Origin: CAYYYG01 sp964490875
GTDB lineage: Bacteria; Patescibacteriota; Microgenomatia; UBA1406; GWC2-37-13
Reading direction: 5' to 3'
Assembly (NCBI GenBank): GCA_964490875.1
Contig: CAZBEF010000012.1
Location: 1-35,672 of the forward strand
DNA: 35,672 bases
Below, in pieces: positions 15,627 to 23,412 of this stretch. The position numbers and the translations under genes were made by a program. Below the pieces are notes generated by a model. It worked only from the letters and a program-made list of their open reading frames with translations. It ran no database searches and was not told the DNA's origin. Numbering within the stretch: position 1 is the first letter of the stretch; each line of letters opens with the position of its first letter.

Positions 15627-15791
15627 AATCTGGCAGGTGTCTGAGCGGAGAAACCTGTCGGCGCACAGCGACCGTTAAGGTTGCAATCCAACGTTATAAG
15701 AATATCAGCCATTAACTTTCAAGCTGCCAACTATAGAAACGGTAGTAAGCGAGCACCGATAGGAGGAGCGAAAGACGGTCCCTGCCAGATT
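15627..15791 (+). ncRNA. Unidentified structured RNA, about 165 nt
   Basis: This stretch between the small peptide gene and recG has no reading frame but strong pairing. AATCTGGCAGG (15627-15637) is the exact complement of CCTGCCAGATT (15781-15791). Inside, GTCT pairs with AGAC, CCTGTCGG with CCGATAGG (eight pairs, one G-U), GCGACC with GGTTGC around a five-base loop, and CTGCC with GGTAG. A consensus promoter lies directly upstream. The two internal loops flanking the second helix are purine-rich (GAGCGGAGAAA and AGGAGCGAA). It lacks the signatures of tRNA, tmRNA, RNase P RNA, 4.5S/SRP RNA, 5S rRNA, T-box and common riboswitches. A 6S-like RNA is possible from size and closing stem but not shown. 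No clear terminator follows. Confidence 0.65.
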
Positions 15792-15817
15792 TAAAATAAC
15801 ACCTTTATTTTGTAAAA

Positions 15818-15823
15818 TATATT
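15818..15823 (+). promoter_or_regulatory. -10-like box of recG
   Basis: TATATT lies six bases before the recG ATG at 15830. The -35 is not convincing. Confidence 0.4.
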
Positions 15824-15829
15824 CAACCA

Positions 15830-17887
15830 ATGCAACTTACAGATCCAATTAACATCCTATCCCGAACAAGTCCATTAACCATAAAAAAGTTCCTGGCACT
15901 AGACATTAATACCATCTACGAACTCATCAACTATGTCCCATTCCGATACGAAAACTACTCCGTCATATCTAAAATAAACCAGCTGCAGGAAGGGGAGACA
16001 GTTACAATCCAAGGCACAATTCTCGAAGCAAAAAATGTATTCACGCGCAGCGGCCTAAAAATGCAAAAAGTAAAAGTAGCCGATGAAACAGGCAAAACAG
16101 AAATTGTCTGGTACAACCAGCCGTACCTTATTCAAAACTTCAAAACCGGCACGAAAATATCTGTTGCCGGAACTGTCAAACGATTTCTGCATACTTATTC
16201 ACTCGAGCCAAAAGAATATGAATTTATTGGACTGACTGGTGCGCCAACCATTCACACCGGCCGAATTGTACCTATTTACCCGGAAAAACTGGGACTTTCT
16301 TCCCGAATCATTCGCGAAAAAATCTTACAGATTCTGCAGAAAATAGAAGCCGAGCCAGCGCTAACATCTGGGATTGAGTGGCTTCCCGAACCAGTGATTA
16401 GCTTTAATAAACTTTCATACGAATGGCAGGCTTACAAAGACATTCACTTTCCAAAAAATCTGGAAGACGCTAAAAAAGCCCGGCAAAGATTGGCGTTTGA
16501 TGAACTATTTATCATTCAACTTTCCGCTTCTTTAATTAAAAAACAATGGCAGAAAGAAACTGTAACAAATCCATTCGATATTCAAGGTAATAAACCACAA
16601 CTCGATATATTTACGCAGTCACTGCCGTTTTCACTCACTGGAGCGCAAACAAGAACAGTGCAGGAGATTCTTACCGATCTATCCAAATCCACACCAATGA
16701 ACCGGTTTGTACAGGGCGATGTAGGCTCGGGAAAGACGGTGGTGGCGGCAATTGCTGCGTATGCTGCCTTTCTGAATGGATTTCAGACGCTCATCATGGC
16801 GCCCACTGAAATTTTGGCCGAACAGCACTTTAAAACAATTTCGGCGTTATTCCAAAAATATCCACTCAAGATCGGGCTCCAAACCGGTTCCAAAAAAATG
16901 GTCAAAAAGGATGAAAAATTCGACATTATAATCGGCACACAGGCGCTTATTACCAAATCTCTGCAGTTTGACCGGATCGGATTGGTTGTGGTAGACGAAC
17001 AGCACCGATTTGGAGTTGCACAGAGAGCCGCTTTAAAACAGAAAGGAATTAACCCGCATTTGCTGACCATGACAGCAACGCCTATTCCCCGTACGGTTGC
17101 GCTGACATTATACGGAGAGCTTGACCTTTCGGAAATAAATGAGATGCCAAAAGGCAGAATTCCTATAAAAACTTATCTGACTCCTCCTGAAAAACGAAAC
17201 AGCGCCTATGAATGGATACGGAAACAGATTAAGACTACAGACAGCCAGGTTTTTATAATATGTCCGCTTATCGAAGAATCGGAAGTAGAAACGATGAAGT
17301 CCATCCGTGCTGCGAAAAAAGAGTACGAACATTTGAAACATGACATATTCAAAGATTTTAACGTGACTTTACTTCACGGAAAAATGAAAGCCAAAGAGAA
17401 AAATGACATCATGGCAGAATTTAAAGATAAAAAATATCATATTCTGGTTTCGACGAGTGTTGTAGAAGTGGGAATAGATATTCCGAACGCGACAATAATG
17501 CTTATCGAAGGCGCGGATAGATTTGGTTTGGCCCAGCTTCACCAGCTGCGAGGGCGGGTGGGACGGGGAGCAAAACAATCCTACTGTCTGCTTTTTACCG
17601 AAGTTCAGGATTCATTTGTCCTGAAAAGACTTCAATATTTCGCGCAGACACCGAACGGCATGGATTTGGCTGAATATGACCTTAGAGTACGCGGACCGGG
17701 AGTGATTTACGGCACTCAGCAGCACGGCTATATGAACCTAAAAGTCGCCAGTTTATCTGATATTTCTCTGATTAAACAGGTAAAGGATGCTGCCTCTTAT
17801 TTTATGAATAATTTTGAGCTTAAAGAATTCCCAAAAGTTAAAGAGAAGATCGAGGAATACCGAGGTTTACAAGTTTCAAGAGATTAA
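15830..17887 (+). CDS. recG: ATP-dependent DNA helicase RecG
   Basis: Remodels stalled replication forks and Holliday junctions in the cytoplasm. The 685-residue protein has the N-terminal wedge/OB domain (GETVTIQGTILEAKNV, about 55-130) and a superfamily 2 helicase core: Walker A GDVGSGKTVVA near residue 297, DEQH near 387, TMTATPIPRT, and the RecG-specific motif VVEVGIDIPNATIMLIEGADRFGLAQLHQLRGRVGRG. Length is normal. It follows the structured RNA by 38 bases. Its stop codon overlaps the stop of the convergent gene (shared TTAA at 17884-17887). Confidence 0.96.
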   Translation: MQLTDPINILSRTSPLTIKKFLALDINTIYELINYVPFRYENYSVISKINQLQEGETVTIQGTILEAKNVFTRSGLKMQKVKVADETGKTEIVWYNQPYLIQNFKTGTKISVAGTVKRFLHTYSLEPKEYEFIGLTGAPTIHTGRIVPIYPEKLGLSSRIIREKILQILQKIEAEPALTSGIEWLPEPVISFNKLSYEWQAYKDIHFPKNLEDAKKARQRLAFDELFIIQLSASLIKKQWQKETVTNPFDIQGNKPQLDIFTQSLPFSLTGAQTRTVQEILTDLSKSTPMNRFVQGDVGSGKTVVAAIAAYAAFLNGFQTLIMAPTEILAEQHFKTISALFQKYPLKIGLQTGSKKMVKKDEKFDIIIGTQALITKSLQFDRIGLVVVDEQHRFGVAQRAALKQKGINPHLLTMTATPIPRTVALTLYGELDLSEINEMPKGRIPIKTYLTPPEKRNSAYEWIRKQIKTTDSQVFIICPLIEESEVETMKSIRAAKKEYEHLKHDIFKDFNVTLLHGKMKAKEKNDIMAEFKDKKYHILVSTSVVEVGIDIPNATIMLIEGADRFGLAQLHQLRGRVGRGAKQSYCLLFTEVQDSFVLKRLQYFAQTPNGMDLAEYDLRVRGPGVIYGTQQHGYMNLKVASLSDISLIKQVKDAASYFMNNFELKEFPKVKEKIEEYRGLQVSRD

Positions 17888-18861
17888 ATATTATTTTTTA
17901 TTTCATAATTCTGCAGATATAAAGTTAAGGGTGCTCTAGACAATCCCATTTTTTGAAGTAATCTGTACATTTCTGTTTTCCAATGGCCCGGTATCCCATG
18001 AATTGAATTAATTCTATTATAACTGACATCTTTTAATTCTTCATAGCCTATTCCAGCAGCCACAAGTTTTCTTCGCAATCTAGGTGTTAATTGATATAAT
18101 GCTACATCATTAAGAACACTCGTGTCTAATACTGAGAGTTGAGTGGGGTCAAGATATGGCGCCATTTCGTTATTCAAACGGACACAGTTCGCAATTAGTG
18201 TTTCAATATCTCTGTGCTGAAAGTTATCGTAGATAGATTTAACCATTTCAGGCATATGATCAGGAGCTATTTTTAAATTACTCAGTAATTCTTGCATAAC
18301 AGCAGGGTGTACTTTTTTTAAGTGTTGAATTTTAGACAAAAAATTCCAGGTTAATGCTAGATCATCTGGTGGCATGCCTGGATCAACCTCTGTAACATTG
18401 TTGCGGGAATTGACGTATGCAAGCTGGTTTTCCACTAATTGGCCTACTGGCAAAATACCTCCTAAAGTGAGTATTTTCGCGTAAGCTGAACCTTTTAATT
18501 TACGTTTTACGTCTACATTTATTCTTGAACCATTAGTATCCCTAAGTGCATTACCTTCTCTTCCAACTAAATTAATTATTAAATCAGGTATTCCATCAAT
18601 AATTATATCTGGTGAAGTGATGCGTCCTGCTATAGTGGTTTGATTGCGGGAATTAATAAAATCTTCAGCTATATCTAACTTTGAAGGCGGGTATATAACC
18701 CATAATACTCTGTGATATACAGCATTAGCAAGTGTTTTGCCTAAATCACCTTCTCCATAAACATGCTCCACTTGTTGAAAAACAAGATGTCGAATTATCT
18801 GATTAGACAAAGTTTCAGATGTGATTAAAGATTCTGCTGGAGGCATTTTACCAATTTCCAT
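17884..18861 (-). CDS. Unknown protein with PD-(D/E)XK-like core and HhH-like tail
   Basis: I do not recognise a named family. The 325-residue protein carries GIPDLIIN (P92-D93) followed 24 residues later by INVDVKRK (D117-x-K119), then QLAYV (Q146, Y149). This order resembles the PD-(D/E)XK nuclease core with a RecB-type QxxxY motif. The last 60 residues (LTPRLRRKLVAAGIGYEELKDVSYNRI and on) resemble a helix-hairpin-helix domain such as the RNA polymerase alpha C-terminal domain, which could bind DNA. The ATG at 18861 is chosen because a consensus promoter (18869-18897) lies between it and the upstream ATG at 18897. It has no partner genes, which argues against a classical restriction system. 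Nuclease activity is an inference. Confidence 0.6.
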   Translation of the reverse strand: MEIGKMPPAESLITSETLSNQIIRHLVFQQVEHVYGEGDLGKTLANAVYHRVLWVIYPPSKLDIAEDFINSRNQTTIAGRITSPDIIIDGIPDLIINLVGREGNALRDTNGSRINVDVKRKLKGSAYAKILTLGGILPVGQLVENQLAYVNSRNNVTEVDPGMPPDDLALTWNFLSKIQHLKKVHPAVMQELLSNLKIAPDHMPEMVKSIYDNFQHRDIETLIANCVRLNNEMAPYLDPTQLSVLDTSVLNDVALYQLTPRLRRKLVAAGIGYEELKDVSYNRINSIHGIPGHWKTEMYRLLQKMGLSRAPLTLYLQNYEIKNNI

Positions 18862-18868
18862 ACTAAAT

Positions 18869-18897
18869 ATTATACTATAGGTCTTTTCTATTTTCAA
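18869..18897 (-). promoter_or_regulatory. Consensus promoter of the PD-(D/E)XK-like gene
   Basis: On the minus strand, TTGAAA (18892-18897), a 17-base spacer and TATAAT (18869-18874), seven bases before the ATG at 18861. This is one of the best promoter matches in the window and fixes the start codon. Confidence 0.75.
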
Positions 18898-18942
18898 CCC
18901 TCGTAAGTGCTTTCATTCTCTTGTTTTTGCCGGACCTATCTG

Positions 18943-18971
18943 TTAACATATCCATATCAATTTGATACAAT
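18943..18971 (+). promoter_or_regulatory. Promoter of rpmF
   Basis: TTAACA (18943-18948), a 17-base spacer and TACAAT (18966-18971), eight bases before the rpmF ATG. Confidence 0.65.
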
Positions 18972-18979
18972 AATATCTT

Positions 18980-19129
18980 ATGGCACCACTACCAAAACGC
19001 AAACACTCAACCCGAAGAAAAGGAAAACGCATGGCAGAGCGTGACGTTACGATGTCTGCTCTCGTACCATGTGAAAACTGCGGAAAAACAAAATTACCAC
19101 ATCGTGTGTGTAAATATTGCGGCAAGTAA
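18980..19129 (+). CDS. rpmF: 50S ribosomal protein L32
   Basis: A 49-residue protein of the large ribosomal subunit. It starts MAPLPKRKHSTRRKGKRM, the family's basic N-terminus, and ends with a zinc-ribbon CENCGKTKLPHRVCKYCGK, all four cysteines present (the zinc-binding form of L32). The gene is shorter than 60 codons but the match is clear from end to end. A good promoter precedes it. nusB follows after 15 bases, so rpmF, nusB and rnc probably form one transcript. Confidence 0.95.
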   Translation: MAPLPKRKHSTRRKGKRMAERDVTMSALVPCENCGKTKLPHRVCKYCGK

Positions 19130-19144
19130 TTCAGAGTCGCTACT

Positions 19145-19510
19145 ATGGATCCCCGCCATCAAAAACGAATACATGTCGTTCAAAATCTCTTTGCAAAAAC
19201 CTTCTCTCATGGTTCGCAGGATAACCTTCTTAATGAAGCAGATGAAATAACCACCAACGTAATTAAGAATGAATCCGAAATAGATTCTTTAATTGCCAAA
19301 TATGCTCCAAAATTCCCGGTTGATAGAATTGCCAAAACAGACCTTGCCATACTCAGGCTTGCAGTGTATGAACTGATCATTCAACCCAATGAACCGGAAA
19401 AAGTTATCATAAACGAGGCTGTTGAGCTTGCGAAAGAATTCGGCGGAGAAAAATCATATGCCTTTGTAAATGCAGTTCTTGGCACAATATTAAAAAATAA
19501 AAATGAATAA
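19145..19510 (+). CDS. nusB: Transcription antitermination factor NusB
   Basis: Works with NusE/S10 on the boxA of rRNA transcripts to prevent early termination. The 121-residue, all-helical protein shows the family's C-terminal signature RIAKTDLAILRLAVYEL, then INEAVELAKEFGGEKSYAFVNAVLGTIL. The N-terminus, DPRHQKRIHVVQNLF, replaces the more usual RR.AR..A.Q.LY. It is three bases upstream of rnc. No Shine-Dalgarno sequence is visible. Confidence 0.92.
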   Translation: MDPRHQKRIHVVQNLFAKTFSHGSQDNLLNEADEITTNVIKNESEIDSLIAKYAPKFPVDRIAKTDLAILRLAVYELIIQPNEPEKVIINEAVELAKEFGGEKSYAFVNAVLGTILKNKNE

Positions 19511-19512
19511 CT

Positions 19513-20199
19513 ATGGCAAACTTATCTGAGCTTGAGAAAAAAATTTCCATTAAATTCAAAAATAAAGAACTTCTTGAGAATGTAATGGTTCACCGTTCTT
19601 TTCTAAATGAACACAAAACGTTTCACCTTCCTTCCAACGAAAAACTAGAATTTTTAGGTGATAGTGTGCTTTCTTTAATTACTTCGATATACTTGTATAA
19701 ACAATTTCCTGATCTAGAAGAAGGGGAGTATACCGATATTAAAGCGGCTATTGTTCGCACAGAAAGTCTTGCTGAAGTAGGCCAAAAACTAGAACTTGGG
19801 GCTTATTTATATCTTTCAAAAGGCGAAGAAAAAGGCGAGGGAAGAGCAAATATTAACCTTTTAGCCGACTGTTTCGAAGCTTTGGTCGCGGCTATTTTTA
19901 TTGATAAAGGATTTGATGAAGCATATGATTTCGTATTGAAACATCTTTTTAAGAATACACTGGAAAATATTGTTAAGAAGAAGCTCTATTTGTCGCCAAA
20001 AAGCAGGCTTCAGGAGGTGATACAAGCGAAGTATAAAACATTACCACTCTATACCGTTTTAGAAGAAAAGGGGCCGGAGCATAAAAAGATGTTTAAAGTA
20101 CAAGTAAGCAATAAAGAGAAAATTTTAGCTGTTGGAACAGGCTCTTCAAAGAAAATGGCCGAAGAGCAGGCAGCCAAAAATGCACTGGAAAATATGTAA
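19513..20199 (+). CDS. rnc: Ribonuclease III
   Basis: Cleaves double-stranded RNA, including the rRNA precursor stems. The 228-residue protein has the nuclease signature NEKLEFLGDSVL (E43, E46, D50) and the second acidic pair in LLADCFEALVAAIF (D119, E122), so the catalytic set is complete. A double-stranded RNA-binding domain covers about 155-228 (SRLQEVIQAKYKTLP ... KKMAEEQAAKNAL). It directly follows nusB, and the -35 of the rpsP promoter lies in its last codons. Confidence 0.96.
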   Translation: MANLSELEKKISIKFKNKELLENVMVHRSFLNEHKTFHLPSNEKLEFLGDSVLSLITSIYLYKQFPDLEEGEYTDIKAAIVRTESLAEVGQKLELGAYLYLSKGEEKGEGRANINLLADCFEALVAAIFIDKGFDEAYDFVLKHLFKNTLENIVKKKLYLSPKSRLQEVIQAKYKTLPLYTVLEEKGPEHKKMFKVQVSNKEKILAVGTGSSKKMAEEQAAKNALENM

Positions 20200-20214
20200 T
20201 TATTCAGTTATAAT
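20186..20214 (+). promoter_or_regulatory. Promoter of rpsP
   Basis: TGGAAA (20186-20191), a 17-base spacer and a perfect TATAAT (20209-20214). Transcription should begin near 20221, at the first AACCGGTT repeat, leaving a leader of about 60 bases. Confidence 0.6.
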
Positions 20215-20221
20215 CTCTGTT

Positions 20222-20269
20222 AACCGGTTAAAACCGGTTACATTTTATTTAAAACCGGTTAAACTGGTT
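20222..20269. repeat. Four phased AACCGGTT repeats in the rpsP leader
   Basis: AACCGGTT occurs at 20222, 20232 and 20253, and AACTGGTT at 20262. Start-to-start distances of 10, 21 and 9 bases are close to whole turns of DNA. Each unit is a self-complementary octamer, so the region could be a row of protein-binding sites on one face of the helix, or fold into alternative hairpins in the rpsP leader RNA. Confidence 0.7.
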
Positions 20270-20282
20270 CAACAAAAGAAGT

Positions 20283-20534
20283 ATGGCAGCAACAATTCGT
20301 TTAATGAGATTTGGAAAAAAAGGATACCCAACCTATCGTGTTGTGGTACTTGATAAGCGTAAAAAAAGAGATGGTTCTTATATTGAAAAAATAGGAACAT
20401 TCCAGCCAATGACAGCTCCTGGGAAGCTAGAACTTATAAAGGAACGCTTTGAATATTGGCAAAGCAGAGGAGCTCAAATGTCAGAAGGAATAAGCAAACT
20501 ACTCAAATCAAAAAATAACGTGGTGATGAAATAA
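20283..20534 (+). CDS. rpsP: 30S ribosomal protein S16
   Basis: An 83-residue small-subunit protein. MAATIRLMRFGKKGYPTYRVVVLDKRKKRDGSYIEKIGTF matches the S16 N-terminus (basic, G..K.P.YRVVV.D.R..RDG..IE.IG), and the rest (KLELIKERFEYWQSRGAQMSEGI) the C-terminal part. Length is usual. Its own promoter and the AACCGGTT array separate it from rnc. It converges on the pilO-like gene with 11 bases between the stop codons. Confidence 0.95.
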   Translation: MAATIRLMRFGKKGYPTYRVVVLDKRKKRDGSYIEKIGTFQPMTAPGKLELIKERFEYWQSRGAQMSEGISKLLKSKNNVVMK

Positions 20535-20545
20535 CTTCGAATCCT

Positions 20546-21208
20546 TTAAAATGGATTTTCTTTCGTTTGATAATTGGTATCTACGTCTTCGCTGTTCTCG
20601 GTAAAAGAGAGACTTACTTTATTCTGAATATCTTTTATTAAGTTAACATCTGCTGTGCTGATGGCTTCTACATTCTGATCAGACAGACCTGCGGGTTTGT
20701 TATAAAAGTTTAATGAAAGTTTAGTCTGGCCTACGTTCGCAGTACTAAATTCCATTTTTTCGTTCGTAATAAGACGGCCGCCTTTGTAACGGTACTGCTG
20801 GAGAAACTTTAAAAATGAATTGGAGTCGCCTGTTCCTTCAACAGATAGAGCTAACTTTTCTGGTGTAGAATCGGTAAGCTGGATTGTATATTTATCTATA
20901 TTAAAACCAGTTTCCTGAGAAATTTTTTCAAGTGCAAGTATCATGGAAAAAAAATCTTCTCTATTTGGAATTACACTCAACAGCAGATTATTATATAAAT
21001 CTAAATCAGACTGAACAAGCTGTTTATTTGAATTATATGTATCAACCTGTTTCCTTAGACTTTCGACTTCTCCTTCAATTTGAGTTTTTTCTTCACTGGC
21101 AGAAAAATATCCGCGGACGGCAATTACACACAATATAAGCACAATTGGTACAACAATAACAACCGCATATGTGCGCAGATCTTCCTTTAGTGTATCTAGT
21201 GAAATCAT
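20546..21208 (-). CDS. pilO: PilO-like type IV pilus assembly protein
   Basis: Inner-membrane alignment protein that pairs with PilN. The 220-residue product has one N-terminal transmembrane helix (about 13-33, YAVVIVVPIVLILCVIAVRGYF), a coiled coil (about 38-75) and a ferredoxin-like periplasmic-side domain. The sequence identity to known PilO is weak, but the topology and its place after pilM and pilN are diagnostic. Three bases separate it from pilN. No pilP or pilQ follows. Confidence 0.75.
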   Translation of the reverse strand: MISLDTLKEDLRTYAVVIVVPIVLILCVIAVRGYFSASEEKTQIEGEVESLRKQVDTYNSNKQLVQSDLDLYNNLLLSVIPNREDFFSMILALEKISQETGFNIDKYTIQLTDSTPEKLALSVEGTGDSNSFLKFLQQYRYKGGRLITNEKMEFSTANVGQTKLSLNFYNKPAGLSDQNVEAISTADVNLIKDIQNKVSLSFTENSEDVDTNYQTKENPF

Positions 21209-21211
21209 ATA

Positions 21212-21808
21212 TTAATTATTTTCGCCATCAATTGGTTTGAATTTTCCTTCAAACTGCAGTTCATAACCGCCAGTTTGATCTATGGCATTTTTTTGTGTAT
21301 TTAAACTGAATCCAATCAGTTTCAGTTCTTCAAAATTATCGAGAAATATCGGAGATTCCATAACTTTCAAAAATGCATATGCGGGTTGATACTCTTTAAA
21401 TTGAACCGTAAATTCGGTATGGCGGGTTTTATCTATTTCCATAATATCCAGCACAGGATCTGGATTGGTATCATCGGCTCGGCTTAATGCGTCCTTCAGA
21501 AGGTTATAATAGGGTAAAAATTCTGCATCATCTTTTAAATAGGTTTTAAGCTGAGCATTTTTCTTTGTGTACAAATTCATTTTGGCAATATCGTCTTTAT
21601 TGGCGAGTATAAAACTATACAGATCTTCTTTTTCTTTTAGAAGTTTGCTCTTTTCTGCGTGAACTTGATACTGCAGAAAAATAAAGAAAAGAAAGATCAC
21701 AAAGATAAAAACACCAATCAAACTACTATAGAAATTAATTCTTTCCGTGACAAGCGGCGAGATGGAGCTTTTCTTTTTTTTTATTAAAAGATTTATTCTT
21801 TTTTTCAT
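21212..21808 (-). CDS. pilN: PilN-like type IV pilus assembly protein
   Basis: Bitopic protein that links cytoplasmic PilM to PilO. The 198-residue product starts KKRINLL, close to the INLLP-type motif by which PilN tails bind PilM, then has one transmembrane helix (about 30-48) followed by a coiled coil and a small external domain. Its ATG overlaps the pilM stop by four bases. Confidence 0.75.
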   Translation of the reverse strand: MKKRINLLIKKKKSSISPLVTERINFYSSLIGVFIFVIFLFFIFLQYQVHAEKSKLLKEKEDLYSFILANKDDIAKMNLYTKKNAQLKTYLKDDAEFLPYYNLLKDALSRADDTNPDPVLDIMEIDKTRHTEFTVQFKEYQPAYAFLKVMESPIFLDNFEELKLIGFSLNTQKNAIDQTGGYELQFEGKFKPIDGENN

Positions 21809-22821
21809 CGTAGATTAGCCGAAATTGTGGCAATATAAGATGAAATGTCCCGTTCATTAGTTTTACTAACCGGATTACTTATCAGCTTATTCGCAAGAGT
21901 CACTAATTCGACATTAGTATTAAAATGTTTCTGCAATTTTTCTCTTAAAAAAGCCACATGATTGCTAAAATTAAAAAGATACATCGTATCAACTTTCATA
22001 CCGTATTTATCATGGACAAGGATCTGGAGCTTTTCTATTTCATCGGTTAATTCTTTAATAAGTGGTTTCAATATGTCGCCCAAATTATACGAAGCATTTT
22101 CGGCAAGACCTACTGTCCGGAGCACTTCGGCGGCCTTTTTGTCATCCCAGTTTAAGTTAATGGCAATATCCTTAATAAGCAGATTCAGCCCCATATTAAA
22201 TGACCGGCTTAAAATGAGCAGAGATGTGGAGCCGTCTATTACATATATTGATGTATTTGACAGACCAAAATTTATTATAAACTTTGCATTACCCTGGGGT
22301 TTTAAGATATCGGCAAACACTCGTCCGACTGCGCTGAGTTCGTTCTCCAGTGACATTGGAAGAAGATTTGCTTTAAGAATTGTTTTCTCCAGCTGTTCGA
22401 CAATTATTTTAGGCGAAGCTACGATGAGAATAAGGGATTTTTTTGTTTTTAAATCTTCCCGCAGAATTTCTAGATCGAGACTTGTTTCTTCTATAGGCAT
22501 AGGAATAAATTCGTCTGCCTGATAATGAATTGCAGCGAGCAATTCTTTTTCCCGCAATCTAGGCATTTCTATGATCTGTGAATAAGTGTACGAATCGGGG
22601 ATAATCATGTTGACGTTTTTTTTCGTTATTTTAAGTTCATTCTGCAGTTTAGCGATAACATTAGCCTGCTTTTCGATTGCAACATCGGTGTTGGAGGTAT
22701 AAAAAAATGGAGATGTTTCTTTCTGCCCCATACTAGAAAGTTGTATTTTATCTCCTACCAAAGTTGAGTCGCACATCCTCGTAGTTAGGTCATTGATTTC
22801 AATAGAAAATGAATCTGTCAT
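21805..22821 (-). CDS. pilM: PilM-like actin-fold pilus protein
   Basis: Cytoplasmic ring component of the pilus machine, of the actin/FtsA fold. The 338-residue protein shows PRLREKELLAAIHYQADEFIPMPIEE (PilM's LR..EL..AI..EAE..IP) and FIINFGLSNTSIYVIDG, the phosphate-binding region. There the usual DIG is NFG, so nucleotide binding may be altered. A good promoter (22830-22858) lies eight bases upstream of the ATG, separate from the minor pilins. Confidence 0.85.
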   Translation of the reverse strand: MTDSFSIEINDLTTRMCDSTLVGDKIQLSSMGQKETSPFFYTSNTDVAIEKQANVIAKLQNELKITKKNVNMIIPDSYTYSQIIEMPRLREKELLAAIHYQADEFIPMPIEETSLDLEILREDLKTKKSLILIVASPKIIVEQLEKTILKANLLPMSLENELSAVGRVFADILKPQGNAKFIINFGLSNTSIYVIDGSTSLLILSRSFNMGLNLLIKDIAINLNWDDKKAAEVLRTVGLAENASYNLGDILKPLIKELTDEIEKLQILVHDKYGMKVDTMYLFNFSNHVAFLREKLQKHFNTNVELVTLANKLISNPVSKTNERDISSYIATISANLR

Positions 22822-22829
22822 ATTTCTAC

Positions 22830-22858
22830 AGTATCTATAAAATTTTTTCTTAAGTCAA
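22830..22858 (-). promoter_or_regulatory. Promoter of pilM-pilN-pilO
   Basis: On the minus strand, TTGACT (22853-22858), a 17-base spacer and GATACT (22830-22835), eight bases before the pilM ATG. Confidence 0.65.
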
Positions 22859-22874
22859 TATGGTAATAACAAAA

Positions 22875-23411
22875 TCAGTAATTGCGGAGCTGTATGCGGG
22901 TTCGATATGTCATTGTAGCTCGTTTTTCTGTTGGAGAAGCAGCCGTACCTGCTGTCACGGTAAATTGGATACTAATTATCGGTGCAGAATACCGTGCTGT
23001 TCTTGAACATTGTATAACCAGATTCGATATTGTTACTGCATTCGTAGTTAAATCCACAGTTGCACCGGCAACACTTGATTGAGAAGCTATTCTGCCTGAG
23101 CTGATTGCGTATCGAAACCAATTGTCTTTATCATCATGAAAAAAAGCGGCTGGAATATTTGTGTCACCGGCATTCGCACAGACTGGCGTAGTATTAGTTG
23201 CTTCATAAATTGACAAGGCATTTAGTCGAACTGTACTTTCCATCAGGGAGAATGCATAGTCGCCCTGCCGTTTTACTTCGGAAAGCTGATAGATTTTTAT
23301 TTGCTGCTTTAATAAAGAAAATAGAATGGCAAACAACGCAGGAAGCACAATTCCAATAGCAGCAATAACTACGATTACTTCAACAAGTGTAAAACCTTTT
23401 CTTTTGTTCAT
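22875..23411 (-). CDS. Type IV minor pilin, PilW/GspJ-like
   Basis: A 178-residue prepilin. NKRKGFTLVEVIVVIAAIGIV has the cleavage site KG|F, E at +5 of the mature form and a hydrophobic helix. I start it at the ATG at 23411, one base past the stop of the preceding gene; the frame is open further but the extra residues are not pilin-like. The rest is a beta-rich head with cysteines at about 77 and 134. Last of four minor pilins in a row. Confidence 0.75.
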   Translation of the reverse strand: MNKRKGFTLVEVIVVIAAIGIVLPALFAILFSLLKQQIKIYQLSEVKRQGDYAFSLMESTVRLNALSIYEATNTTPVCANAGDTNIPAAFFHDDKDNWFRYAISSGRIASQSSVAGATVDLTTNAVTISNLVIQCSRTARYSAPIISIQFTVTAGTAASPTEKRATMTYRTRIQLRNY

Positions 23412-23412
23412 A

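Noticed and set aside
15627..15791. tRNA, tmRNA, RNase P RNA or SRP RNA in the structured region
   Set aside because: The start GGCAGGTGTCTGAGCGG recalls tRNA-Ser, but the closing stem is 11 bp, there is no T-loop GTTCGA or anticodon arm. The RNase P core (GAGGAAAGTCC, ACAGAA) and the SRP tip (GGTCCGGAAGG) are absent.
15627..15791. Group I intron or self-cleaving ribozyme
   Set aside because: No P7 GACTA/ATAGTC pairing and no CTGATGA...GAAA hammerhead core; the sequence CTGAGCGGAGAAA only loosely resembles the latter.
17884..18861. Restriction-modification system
   Set aside because: There is no methyltransferase or specificity gene nearby; neighbours are recG and rpmF.
18862..18897. Upstream ATG of the PD-(D/E)XK-like gene
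   Set aside because: The 36 bases contain the consensus promoter, so they cannot be translated from that promoter.
20222..20269. CRISPR-like repeat array
   Set aside because: Units are 8 bases with 1-13-base spacing and no cas genes are present; operator or RNA hairpins are more likely. No CRISPR array occurs elsewhere in the window.
21962..22522. 186-codon open frame antisense to pilM
   Set aside because: It lies wholly opposite a recognisable PilM gene; it is Ser/Arg/Ile-rich, as expected for an antisense shadow.
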